NCBI GenBank assembly: GCA_002687275.1
Contig: NYZT01000027.1
Location: forward strand, 1 to 38,741
Origin: Candidatus Woesearchaeota archaeon
Lineage (GTDB): Archaea > Nanobdellota > Nanobdellia > Woesearchaeales > ARS49
Length of the DNA: 38,741 bases
Direction of reading: 5' to 3'
Position numbers and translations under genes: made by a program. This document shows, one piece after another, positions 23,428 through 30,101 of the stretch. Numbering within the stretch: the stretch's first letter is position 1; each line of letters starts with the position of its first letter. The notes beneath the pieces are model-generated. The model did not search any database. It was not told the origin of the DNA and was given only the letters and a program-made list of their open reading frames with translations.

Positions 23428-24564
23428 ATGGGATGGCGTGATTGGTTCCGTCGAGAGACGGAGATTCCTGCTGCAGAACTAGAGGCCTGGCTCAAGGAAA
23501 AGGCCGAAGAAAGGAGAGAGGAACAGAAAGAGCAGGCCAAAGCCTTCGAAAGCAAGCAAGACGAGAGTCGGAAGAGCATCCAAAGTGCCATAGAAGCTCT
23601 CGAAGCCGCAGAGCTCAACAACGACAAGATCCCTATCAAACATAAGCATTTCATGGAAGGGAATCGAGAGACCTTCATCAAAGTGATCAAGAACGGGCTA
23701 GAAAGCAACCGCCTGGATGATCTAGGAACAAAACTCCAAAGATCCATGACCATCCTGAACGAGTTTTTCCAAAACGAGGTCATGGCGGTGCTCGAATCTG
23801 TCCGAAATTTTGAGCACGCACGAAAAGAACAGTTATTGTTGGAGGAAGCCAACGAGTTTGAGGTAGTTCTAGAACGATTGGCGCAGTACCAACGAGGTAA
23901 GAAAGAAAAGTCCCACGTAGAAAACCAGCGAGCCGTGCTTTCCAAGGAAGTAGAAAGCATTGAACAGCAATACAAAGACCGCGAGGAGCGTGCCACCAAC
24001 CGATTGTTAGAAAAAGATTTTTTGGGAGCCCAAGAAAATGCTGAAAAATTAGGGGCTGCAAGCAAGCGCATGCGCGGAGAGATCGCAGACCTGTTCTCTC
24101 CGTTACGAGATGTGTTGAAAAAGTACGGCCACGCACGTTTCCACCACAAACAACTAATGGACCAATACCTCGACGACGCTAGCGTTGCTCTTAGCACAGA
24201 TATTGATCTGGAAGTGGTGGACGCACTAGCCTATGCCAAGGGCATGATCGGAAAAGGCGAGATCACGTTCAAGGATGACGGGAAAAAGCAAAGGGCGCTA
24301 GATGCCATTGATTTCATTTCTAAGGAAGAACTTACCGTGATGTTGCGCGAGTACGCATTGTTGAGCAAGCAGGCAAAGGACGCAGATCGTGCAAGCAAGG
24401 AACATGATGCTATCAAAATCTCGCAAAAACTGTCTGAAGAGGCAAAAAAGTTACAAGAAAAGTTGGCAGACAAGACAAAAGCCCTGCGTAGGGTTGAGGA
24501 CATCAACGTCGAGGTTGAGTACCCTCATGAGCTTCTAGAAAAGTTGAAAGTTAAAGTGGTTTGA
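23428..24564 (+). CDS. Coiled-coil protein, function unknown
   Basis: 378 aa from ATG 23428. The tracked start at 23272 is rejected because it would run through the divergent rnp4 gene and lie upstream of the TATA box; the ATG also has AAGGT just before it. The protein is soluble and strongly charged, with long helical segments: a Glu/Lys-rich helix at ~15-60, a middle region ~70-160, a predicted coiled coil at ~150-230 (VLSKEVESIEQQYKDREER), a hinge around 240-290, and a final coiled coil at ~320-365. There are no Walker motifs, so it is not a complete SMC or Rad50. A structural or adaptor role is possible, but no family was recognised. Its end overlaps pgk (convergent) by 14 bp. Confidence 0.75.
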   Translation: MGWRDWFRRETEIPAAELEAWLKEKAEERREEQKEQAKAFESKQDESRKSIQSAIEALEAAELNNDKIPIKHKHFMEGNRETFIKVIKNGLESNRLDDLGTKLQRSMTILNEFFQNEVMAVLESVRNFEHARKEQLLLEEANEFEVVLERLAQYQRGKKEKSHVENQRAVLSKEVESIEQQYKDREERATNRLLEKDFLGAQENAEKLGAASKRMRGEIADLFSPLRDVLKKYGHARFHHKQLMDQYLDDASVALSTDIDLEVVDALAYAKGMIGKGEITFKDDGKKQRALDAIDFISKEELTVMLREYALLSKQAKDADRASKEHDAIKISQKLSEEAKKLQEKLADKTKALRRVEDINVEVEYPHELLEKLKVKVV

Positions 24565-25669
24565 GTGCGGGTAGCTGTTTTCCTTCTATCACCATGAGCA
24601 TGGCGCCTCCGCCAGTGCACACGTGGCTAAACCCCTTAATCTTGTACTTGTCCACGACCTCTAATGTTTCGCCGCCGCCAACCACGCTCAACCCTTTTGT
24701 TTTCGCGATGGCCTTGGCGATCTTTTTGCTGCCAGAAGAAAATCTTTTGTCTTCAAACATTCCCATCGGCCCGCTCCACAGGATTGTTTTTGCCCTCTTG
24801 ATAACTTCCTCAAAAATCGTGGTGGTTTGAGGCCCGTTGTCTAGACACCTTGCGTCTTTTGGGATCGCTTCAACACCAACAGTTTTTGTTTTCCCTTTGT
24901 GCAGGATCTTGAAATCTACGGGCAGCATTATTTTTTTGGATTTTAGTAATTCCTTGGTGGGGTAGTCTTCTCCGACGGTGATACCGATCTGCTTGCCCAT
25001 GTTTTTGTAAAACGTCAGCGCCATCGCCCCGCCAATCAGGATGGCGTCGGCCTTTTTTAGCAATTCTTTAATGACGGCTGCCTTGTCCTTGACTTTTACG
25101 CCGCCTAGAACGACGACAAACGGTTTTTTTGGATTCTTTAGTGCTTGCAACATCCGCATCTCGTGCTCCACTTGTAATCCCGCAGCAGAGGGTAGTAGTT
25201 TTGGCACGCCCGTCATGCTGGCATGGTCTCGGTGTGAGTTTGAGAACGCGTCCTCAACAAAGACCTGGGCCTGGCTTGCTAGTTGCTTGGCAAAAACTGG
25301 ATCGTTTTCTTCCTCACCTTTGTGGTAGCGAAGATTTTCTAGCATGAAAATGCTGCCGGGCCCTGCATGGGAGACTATCGGTCCCACGCCAACGCAATCG
25401 TTGAGGTGGGTGACTTTCTTTTTTAGCAAGTGGCTTAGTCTTTCTGCGATGGGGAGCGTGCTCACGCTTTTCAATTTTTTTCCGTGCGGCCTGCCAACGT
25501 GACAGATGATGAGGATGATCGCTTTCTGTTTGAGTAAATACTTTATGGTGGGCAGCCCCTCAACTACTCGCTTGTCATCGGATACCTTGCCGTCCTTGAT
25601 CGGTACGTCAAAGCCCGCTCTCAGAAGCACTCGTTTGTTCCTGACGTCCAGCTGCTTGAGCGTTCGCAT
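24551..25669 (-). CDS. pgk: Phosphoglycerate kinase
   Basis: 372 aa, near the short end for PGK. Catalyses phosphate transfer between 1,3-bisphosphoglycerate and ADP in glycolysis/gluconeogenesis. Recognisable motifs in order: N-terminal RVLLRAGFDVP, CHVGRPHG, SHRDHASMTGV, LPSAAGLQVE, GGVKVKDK, GGAMALTFY, TILWSGPMGMFE, GGGET and HVCTGGGAM. Several positions differ from textbook PGK: RVDFNVP becomes RAGFDVP, WNGP becomes WSGP, GGGD becomes GGGE, and STGGG becomes CTGGG. Both domains are intact and there is no frameshift, so the enzyme is probably active, but its substrate contacts are unusual. It lies 24 nt behind an unknown gene, yet has its own TATA box (CATAAATAC) overlapping that gene's stop codon. 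Confidence 0.92.
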   Translation of the reverse strand: MRTLKQLDVRNKRVLLRAGFDVPIKDGKVSDDKRVVEGLPTIKYLLKQKAIILIICHVGRPHGKKLKSVSTLPIAERLSHLLKKKVTHLNDCVGVGPIVSHAGPGSIFMLENLRYHKGEEENDPVFAKQLASQAQVFVEDAFSNSHRDHASMTGVPKLLPSAAGLQVEHEMRMLQALKNPKKPFVVVLGGVKVKDKAAVIKELLKKADAILIGGAMALTFYKNMGKQIGITVGEDYPTKELLKSKKIMLPVDFKILHKGKTKTVGVEAIPKDARCLDNGPQTTTIFEEVIKRAKTILWSGPMGMFEDKRFSSGSKKIAKAIAKTKGLSVVGGGETLEVVDKYKIKGFSHVCTGGGAMLMVIEGKQLPALKPL

Positions 25670-25687
25670 ACGTGCAGCGGGGCTTGG

Positions 25688-25698
25688 ACGTATTTATG
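25688..25698 (-). promoter_or_regulatory. TATA box of pgk overlapping the upstream stop codon
   Basis: Minus-strand ACATAAATACG is centred about 24 nt before the pgk ATG. The TAA inside it is also the stop codon of the upstream gene. The spacing suggests a leaderless pgk transcript. Confidence 0.5.
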
Positions 25699-26605
25699 TG
25701 TTTTGTTCGTCTAGGTAACCCGTAAACTTCTGATCCACTAAGTACAAAATTTCGTTCACAGCGTCTTCACTATTCTCTGCTGGTTCTGGACCGTCGGTGA
25801 TGTCGAGAAGCGGCGCTCGGTTCCCTTCAAAGCGCATCGAGAATAAGTCTCCTGAAAAAGTCACTTCAACACACCCTTGTGTTTTTTCCTCTTGAACATC
25901 GAGCACCACGCGCTCCTCCATGCTCGCGCCAGCTGTCGCTTCGGGACTAAGGACTTTGCTGCAGTCTCGGTATAGAGACACCGTGGAAAGAGGCGTGACC
26001 GAATGATTCATGACGTACAGGCCGGGTCGTTCTTCTTCAAAGACTCCGTTGAGATTTAACTGTCTTATGAGATAACTTGTCAGCAACTCGCCGGGCTTCC
26101 TTTTTCTATTGCGGGCCCAGCTAACTAGATCCTCGAGATCCCACTGTGCCACAACAATTGCGTTTTCTACTGGCTGTTGTGGCGATGGAGGATTGCTGTA
26201 CTCGTGTCCTTCTATTCTCCCTTGTCGGGTATACCAGTAATCTTCCGAGAGGTGAGGGGTGTAGAATTTCTGGATGTGCTGGACAAAAACATCCGCGAGA
26301 TCTTTGTAGCTCGAGTACTTTTTTATTGGTGATTCCTGTCCGCCTTCGCCCCTCCCGGGAAGGTCTAAGCTGATCCAGATCCCAACTCCGCCGAAAACAG
26401 GTATCCAAATCATGAAGTAATTATCGCACTGTCCGCTGTAGTCATCAACAGAGAATCCCTCTTTTTCCAAGGCGTGTATGAGTCTCGTGGCATAAAGAGG
26501 AGCGTCTAGAGGATCTTCTGTACGCGTAGCTGGTTTGGAGGGTTCTTCTTGCCCCTTTTGTTCTGGATCTGGCAGATTCAAATCTATCCCCATATTCATA
26601 TGCAT
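25694..26605 (-). CDS. Soluble protein of unknown function
   Basis: 303 aa from ATG 26605, preceded by a GGTGAG ribosome-binding site. There is no signal peptide or TM segment. The N-terminal ~35 residues are acidic, Pro/Glu-rich and probably disordered. Next is an alpha/beta region (~40-110) with Gly-rich hydrophobic strands (IWIPVFGGVGIWISLDLP), then a helical region (~150-200), then a beta-rich C-terminal half ending in an acidic helix (EDAVNEILYLVDQKF). No family was recognised. It is divergent from the trmB-like gene across a 97-bp gap that contains that gene's operator, and could be controlled by the same regulator. pgk follows 24 nt downstream. Confidence 0.75.
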   Translation of the reverse strand: MHMNMGIDLNLPDPEQKGQEEPSKPATRTEDPLDAPLYATRLIHALEKEGFSVDDYSGQCDNYFMIWIPVFGGVGIWISLDLPGRGEGGQESPIKKYSSYKDLADVFVQHIQKFYTPHLSEDYWYTRQGRIEGHEYSNPPSPQQPVENAIVVAQWDLEDLVSWARNRKRKPGELLTSYLIRQLNLNGVFEEERPGLYVMNHSVTPLSTVSLYRDCSKVLSPEATAGASMEERVVLDVQEEKTQGCVEVTFSGDLFSMRFEGNRAPLLDITDGPEPAENSEDAVNEILYLVDQKFTGYLDEQNT

Positions 26606-26635
26606 ACATTCTCACCTAGCAGTGATAGCCTTGCA

Positions 26636-26648
26636 GCATTTATGAACT
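26636..26648 (-). promoter_or_regulatory. Probable TATA box for the gene at 25694-26605
   Basis: Minus-strand TTCATAAATGC is centred about 36 nt upstream of the ATG, leaving a leader of roughly 10 nt. It is the best TATA-like element for this gene in the divergent gap. Confidence 0.4.
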
Positions 26649-26672
26649 TGTGTTGTCCCGAAATGGGAAAAC

Positions 26673-26701
26673 ATTAATATAGTCTGCAGTAATAACTGCA
26701 G
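26673..26701 (+). promoter_or_regulatory. TATA box plus palindromic operator of the TrmB-family gene
   Basis: ATTAATAT (26673-26680) is centred 27 nt before the ATG at 26703, so the mRNA is probably leaderless. Directly after it, CTGCAGTAATAACTGCAG (26684-26701) has perfect 7-bp arms around AATA and ends one base before the start codon. Occupation would block transcription initiation, which suggests autoregulation by the encoded regulator. Confidence 0.7.
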
Positions 26702-26702
26702 T

Positions 26703-27428
26703 ATGGATACGTCGCTGCTTGCGGAAGTGGGCCTCACGCCTCGAGAGATAGAGATCTATCTGGCCTTGTTGAGGCATGGTCCCTGTCTTGCAAACAAGCT
26801 CTCCAAGCACTCTTCAGTGTCAAGAACACACATCTACGAGGCACTGAACATGTTAAAAGAGAAGGGACTGGTGTCTTCGGTGGTGCAAGACTTCGCCCAC
26901 GTTTTTTCTGCTACTGCCCCTGACAATATTTCTGCGTATCTGGACAGGAAGAAAGCAGCGATCGAACAACAACAGCTACGAGCAAAGGTCTTAGAGACAG
27001 AACTCAAAAAGTTGCGGCAACCCATGATGTCAAAGCCAAAGATCGAGGTGTATGAAGGCAGGGAGGGCGTGAAGCACCTGTTTGTGGACGTGCTCAAGCA
27101 AAGAAAGGAACTCATGGTGATCAACGTAGCCGAACATACCAAAGACGTGTTAGGTCCGTATGCACAACGCTTTTTTGCTGAGAAGAAAAAACGAAAGATT
27201 CCCAGCAGAATTATCTTTTCCAAAAAGTTTCCTTTCCTTGACCCAACGGCAAAGAAGCGATTCATGCTTCGCAAGGATACTGGCCCGGCCATGACTGCCA
27301 TCTACGGTGACAAGGTGGTTTTGGTGTTGTGGCTCGAGCAGCCCGTTTCGGTCGTTATTGAAAGTAAAGAAGCTGCACGAGAGTACAAGGAATACTTTGA
27401 GGTGTTGTGGAAGGCAAGCAAGAGCTAG
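26703..27428 (+). CDS. TrmB-family transcriptional regulator
   Basis: 241 aa. The N-terminal winged helix-turn-helix (~1-75) matches the TrmB pattern: L-E-VGLTPREIEIYLALL, then SVSRTHIYEALNMLKEKGLV. A coiled-coil dimerisation helix follows at ~80-105 (RKKAAIEQQQLRAKVLETEL), then a small alpha/beta effector domain (~110-241) opening with KIEVYEGREGVKHLF. It lacks the longer C-terminal sugar-binding region of the founding TrmB, so the ligand is unknown. In other archaea such proteins control sugar uptake and central carbon metabolism; nearby pgk would fit, but that is inference. A palindrome overlaps its own promoter. Its stop codon overlaps that of the convergent lspA gene. Confidence 0.88.
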   Translation: MDTSLLAEVGLTPREIEIYLALLRHGPCLANKLSKHSSVSRTHIYEALNMLKEKGLVSSVVQDFAHVFSATAPDNISAYLDRKKAAIEQQQLRAKVLETELKKLRQPMMSKPKIEVYEGREGVKHLFVDVLKQRKELMVINVAEHTKDVLGPYAQRFFAEKKKRKIPSRIIFSKKFPFLDPTAKKRFMLRKDTGPAMTAIYGDKVVLVLWLEQPVSVVIESKEAAREYKEYFEVLWKASKS

Positions 27429-27823
27429 TGTTTTTTCCGGAACTCATCCCAGATGAGTCCGATAACGCCAACGGTTATCGCTGCGTCTGCGATGTTGAAG
27501 ACGGGCCAGAAGTGGAGGTTGATGAAGTCGATGACGCCGCCGTAGAGTATGCGGTCGAGGATGTTTCCTGCCGCGCCGCCAACGACAAGGGCGAGCATGC
27601 GCTCGCACCACTTGTTCTTCATCATGCTTTTGCGATAGCGCCAGATGCCTGCGAGGATGGCGACGCTCACGCCGAGCCATACTAGGTTGTTGCTGCCCAT
27701 GCCGAACAGCGTTCCTGTGTTCTGGATGGAGTGCTCTGCAAAAATATATTTGGTTAGTCTGTCAAGGACGAGTACGACTAAGGCGATATGGAGAAAGCTA
27801 CCACTTGACTTCTTTTTTGTCAT
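27425..27823 (-). CDS. lspA: Signal peptidase II (prolipoprotein signal peptidase)
   Basis: 132 aa, slightly short for the family. Aspartyl membrane protease that removes signal peptides from lipid-modified prolipoproteins. Family motifs are all present: DRLTK in the first helix, NTGTLFG, GAAGNILDR carrying one catalytic Asp, GGVIDFI, and FNIADA carrying the second. Four hydrophobic helices are visible. LspA is standard in bacteria but absent from most archaea, so this copy suggests ancient or recent transfer from bacteria. It overlaps the upstream proline-rich gene by 26 nt, has no obvious ribosome-binding site, and ends at a CTAG shared with the convergent regulator gene. No Lgt homolog is visible in the window. 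Confidence 0.93.
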   Translation of the reverse strand: MTKKKSSGSFLHIALVVLVLDRLTKYIFAEHSIQNTGTLFGMGSNNLVWLGVSVAILAGIWRYRKSMMKNKWCERMLALVVGGAAGNILDRILYGGVIDFINLHFWPVFNIADAAITVGVIGLIWDEFRKKH

Positions 27824-28184
27824 TGGATTTTTGCTCTATCCTTTCCAAGCGTTGCAAAACATTGTCTAGCTGTGCGCGCAGGGTGTCTAGCTTTGCTATC
27901 ACCACCTGGACGTCTCGCTCAAGGTTCATGCCTGTGGGGGTGGGTGCCACCGGGCTTGGCTCGGGCGGTCCTGCTGGCGTGGTGAAGGGTTGGGGTGGCT
28001 CAATCTGTCCAGGGCCCTCCATGGGTTTAGGATCGACCAATCCGCCATGGGTCACCCCTACAAGGGGTTCTGGATCTAGTGATTGGGGGATGTCTGCTGC
28101 AGGTGGCGGGTTGTCTGGCTCTGGCAGGTCTAACTCGTGCTTTTTTCCCAGATGAAAATGTTTCAACTTGTCTAGAATGCCCAT
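27798..28184 (-). CDS. Proline-rich protein with C-terminal coiled coil
   Basis: 128 aa from ATG 28184. The tracked TTG at 28196 is only about 11 nt from the TATA box and would not be transcribed. A short basic amphipathic N-terminus (MGILDKLKHFHLGKK) is followed by ~75 disordered Pro/Glu-rich residues, then a heptad-patterned helix (VIAKLDTLRAQLDNVLQRLERIEQ) and a basic end. The N-terminal helix could bind the membrane surface and the C-terminal helix probably oligomerises. It overlaps lspA by 26 nt, so the two are co-transcribed. No family was recognised and function is unknown. Confidence 0.72.
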   Translation of the reverse strand: MGILDKLKHFHLGKKHELDLPEPDNPPPAADIPQSLDPEPLVGVTHGGLVDPKPMEGPGQIEPPQPFTTPAGPPEPSPVAPTPTGMNLERDVQVVIAKLDTLRAQLDNVLQRLERIEQKSNDKKEVKW

Positions 28185-28202
28185 GCGCTCGTGCAAGAAC
28201 TA

Positions 28203-28212
28203 CTCTTATAAT
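28203..28212 (-). promoter_or_regulatory. TATA box for the proline-rich gene and lspA
   Basis: Minus-strand ATTATAAGAG is centred about 23 nt before the ATG at 28184, consistent with a leaderless transcript. The rest of the gap 28185-28278 shows nothing else recognisable. Confidence 0.5.
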
Positions 28213-28278
28213 AATGTTAGCATGTGCAAACCCTGTCAGGGTCAGAAGGGTGTGGGATGATTTCCACGTTGCCAGGGG

Positions 28279-28689
28279 CTAGTCTTGGGAGGGTGGGATC
28301 TGGTCGTGGGTTGGGGTCGCGTTGGAACGCGCTATCTGTGGGCGCAGGCCTTGCGGTCTGCTCTGCTTGGATTTGAGAAGGTGCTTGCTGATGGCCTCTC
28401 TTGTCGTGCGTACGCCTTGATCCTGTCTTCGTTCTACGACGTTGTCGATAACTCTTCCGGTAACGGCAGGAACGGTCTGCCCGACCTCTATGCCGGTCTC
28501 CACGCCGCCCTTGACGAGGTTGAGGAAACTCACACACGTTGGGCATTCCATCACGACCATGGTGCAGCCTCCGCCTGCTAAGACAAGGACCGCGATGGCT
28601 ATGACTATGGTTCTCCCGAAAAATCTTCTACCTGCGTATACAAAAACAGTGACTGCTATCAACAACGCGGCTAGTTCAAAGCCGATCAT
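28279..28689 (-). CDS. Small membrane protein with two N-terminal hydrophobic segments
   Basis: 136 aa from ATG 28689, with GAGGAG just upstream. The first hydrophobic helix spans ~3-19 (GFELAALLIAVTVFVYA). After a short basic loop (GRRFFGRT) a second one (~27-41) ends in LVLAGGGC, which resembles a lipobox but has Gly rather than Leu at -3. Cys residues follow at CTMVVMECPTC. The remaining ~80 residues are polar, with a Gly/Val-rich stretch and a disordered Gln/Pro-rich tail. Two TM helices would keep the tail cytoplasmic, while lipoprotein processing at the second would place it outside; the sequence does not decide. lspA lies downstream on the same strand. No family was recognised. Confidence 0.65.
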   Translation of the reverse strand: MIGFELAALLIAVTVFVYAGRRFFGRTIVIAIAVLVLAGGGCTMVVMECPTCVSFLNLVKGGVETGIEVGQTVPAVTGRVIDNVVERRQDQGVRTTREAISKHLLKSKQSRPQGLRPQIARSNATPTHDQIPPSQD

Positions 28690-28710
28690 GTCACTCCTCT
28701 AAGATTACGT

Positions 28711-28720
28711 CTATATAATG
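28711..28720 (-). promoter_or_regulatory. TATA-like element upstream of the gene at 28279
   Basis: Minus-strand CATTATATAG lies about 26 nt before the ATG. A Shine-Dalgarno-like GAGGAG sits between them, so either the transcript starts closer to the box than usual or the SD is fortuitous. Confidence 0.45.
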
Positions 28721-28729
28721 CTTGTGCCC

Positions 28730-29062
28730 TTACCTGCACTCTTGGAGCGAGGCTTGGCCATCAAAACAAGTCTTAAAGCAGCCTGACTTGCGATCAAACA
28801 CGGTCTCTCCAGGGCCCATTCTCCAGGTGCACGGCACCTGGTTGCCGTCAGAAGGACACGGGTCAGGAGCTGCCACGCACTTTCTGAGGGTGGACTCGCA
28901 CAGCGTGCTTAGGGGTAGTTTTGGCGACTGGCCCTGTAAGGTGTACACCTTGCCCACATAGGTTGGTTTCTGGGCAAAATACACCAGCGCACCTCCTAGT
29001 ATGAACACGCCTAAGAAAATAGCCATCACCGCTTTTGACACGATACCTGCCTCGACGACCAT
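28730..29062 (-). CDS. Small anchored protein with secreted Cys-rich domain
   Basis: 110 aa as tracked. An N-terminal hydrophobic segment at ~10-30 (AVMAIFLGVFILGGALVYFA) acts as signal or anchor. The ~80-residue exterior has six Cys residues (LCESTLRKCVAAPDPC, VPCTW, GCFKTCF and a final EC) and a GPGETVFDRKSG turn, implying a small disulfide-bonded domain. The start is uncertain. The ATG at 29062 abuts a TTTTTATATA box, so if that box drives this gene, the GTG at 29041 or ATG at 29026 would be the start; either still includes most of the anchor. No family was recognised. Confidence 0.65.
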   Translation of the reverse strand: MVVEAGIVSKAVMAIFLGVFILGGALVYFAQKPTYVGKVYTLQGQSPKLPLSTLCESTLRKCVAAPDPCPSDGNQVPCTWRMGPGETVFDRKSGCFKTCFDGQASLQECR

Positions 29063-29092
29063 ATATAAAAACCTACCGGAAGTACGTACTTC
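29061..29092. promoter_or_regulatory. Divergent promoter region with TATA box and 14-bp palindrome
   Basis: ATATATAAAAA (about 29061-29071) is a strong + strand TATA box. About ten bases later GAAGTACGTACTTC (29079-29092) is a perfect 14-bp palindrome, located where transcription would start. A second TATA-like element (CGTTATACC, ~29105-29113) lies closer to the downstream gene. Confidence 0.5.
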
Positions 29093-29143
29093 ACGTACGG
29101 TAACACGTTATACCCTTTCTTCTGCACAACCTATGAAGATACC

Positions 29144-29557
29144 ATGTCAGTAGCAAAACCTGGTGAGAAGCGCATTGTCTCCTTTCAAAGAGATAGTTTT
29201 CCAGACGACAAACCTGACGCGCCCATCCCCTTTCCAGCTCCTCCTACCCAGCGACGATTGCATGAGTATGAAAACACCGGCACAGAAGGGCCAATTCCTG
29301 AACCCAGACCTGACCGGCGAGAGTACGATAGACCCGATCCTCAAAGATACAACGACCCTGGCGCGGCAATCCGCGCGCAGAAAGCCATCGAAGAGTTTCG
29401 CGAAAGCTACGACGACGAGGCTGCTGCGCAAGCGCTAGAATACACTAAAAAACTAGCTCGTCAAACTGCAGATATCGCCAGAGGCGTGGCAGGAAGTCGC
29501 AGCATTCCCCCATCCTATTCGAACAGAAGCCTTTGGACCCCCAATGGACCCGAGTAG
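29144..29557 (+). CDS. Soluble protein of unknown function
   Basis: 137 aa from ATG 29144. The first ~70 residues are charged and Pro/Arg/Asp-rich (PEPRPDRREYDRPDPQRY), so probably disordered. They are followed by a single helical region (~72-115; AAIRAQKAIEEFRESYDDE) and a polar tail. There is no signal peptide or membrane segment. The composition suggests a nucleic-acid- or protein-binding linker, but nothing specific is recognised. The stop codon lies 8 nt before the ATG of the next gene, so the two form an operon. Confidence 0.65.
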   Translation: MSVAKPGEKRIVSFQRDSFPDDKPDAPIPFPAPPTQRRLHEYENTGTEGPIPEPRPDRREYDRPDPQRYNDPGAAIRAQKAIEEFRESYDDEAAAQALEYTKKLARQTADIARGVAGSRSIPPSYSNRSLWTPNGPE

Positions 29558-29565
29558 AAGAAGGA

Positions 29566-30036
29566 ATGGGAGGAGTTACCCAAGCAGCAGCAGACTTACT
29601 TGCAGATCCAAAGACCGCTGCACGACAGATGGAGATCGTCAGCAAACGCATACAACAATATCTAGAAAGCGGTGATTTCGGCGAGAACAGCAGCGTGCGC
29701 CATCACGTCCACAACTTCGTCACCACAAGCCTCAGAATCCTACAGCAAGGCCAAAGATACCTGCGCCACAACATTGACGGCGCCTATGCTGTCAAGGTGT
29801 TCGAGCTGTTCCATTTCGCAACCTCCCGGTTGATAGAGGCCCAAGACTACCTATCCAACACCATGCAGGGCCCTGACGAGCACAAAATGCTCAAACAACT
29901 CGCAAACTCCCTCTACACAAGAAGCGAAACCGTGCTCGAGAAGGGCATCGTTGTGGACCGGTCCTTAGAAGGAACCGTGCGCACAGAGGAACTCGTTCAG
30001 GGTAGTAGCTACGGACAACCTCCAAAGAACTACTGA
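29566..30036 (+). CDS. Helical soluble protein of unknown function
   Basis: 156 aa from ATG 29566. The tracked TTG at 29533 lacks a ribosome-binding site and would overlap the upstream gene; the ATG follows a purine-rich AGAAGAAGGA. The protein is almost entirely helical, with blocks such as AAARQMEIVSKRIQQYL and AVKVFELFHFATSRLIEAQDYL, resembling a small helical bundle. It has no signal peptide, TM segment or Cys. It is co-transcribed with the 137-aa gene immediately upstream. No family was recognised. Confidence 0.65.
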   Translation: MGGVTQAAADLLADPKTAARQMEIVSKRIQQYLESGDFGENSSVRHHVHNFVTTSLRILQQGQRYLRHNIDGAYAVKVFELFHFATSRLIEAQDYLSNTMQGPDEHKMLKQLANSLYTRSETVLEKGIVVDRSLEGTVRTEELVQGSSYGQPPKNY

Positions 30037-30061
30037 GATTATCCACTCCTAAGGGTACCAC

Positions 30062-30073
30062 AATATATTTATA
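30062..30073 (+). promoter_or_regulatory. TATA box for the gene at 30102
   Basis: AATATATTTATA lies about 35 nt before the ATG. A GGGGG ribosome-binding site (30094-30098) is in the short leader. The gap 30037-30101 holds nothing else obvious. Confidence 0.55.
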
Positions 30074-30101
30074 CTACCTCGGTGGCATCAGCCGGGGGAC
30101 C

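Noticed and set aside
23388-24197. 269-aa minus-strand ORF
   Set aside because: Antisense to the coiled-coil gene; the Ser/Leu/Arg composition is typical of a shadow.
28217-28546. 109-aa Arg-rich minus-strand ORF
   Set aside because: Overlaps in another frame the 136-aa membrane protein, which has a promoter, ribosome-binding site and hydrophobic helices; no start signal of its own.
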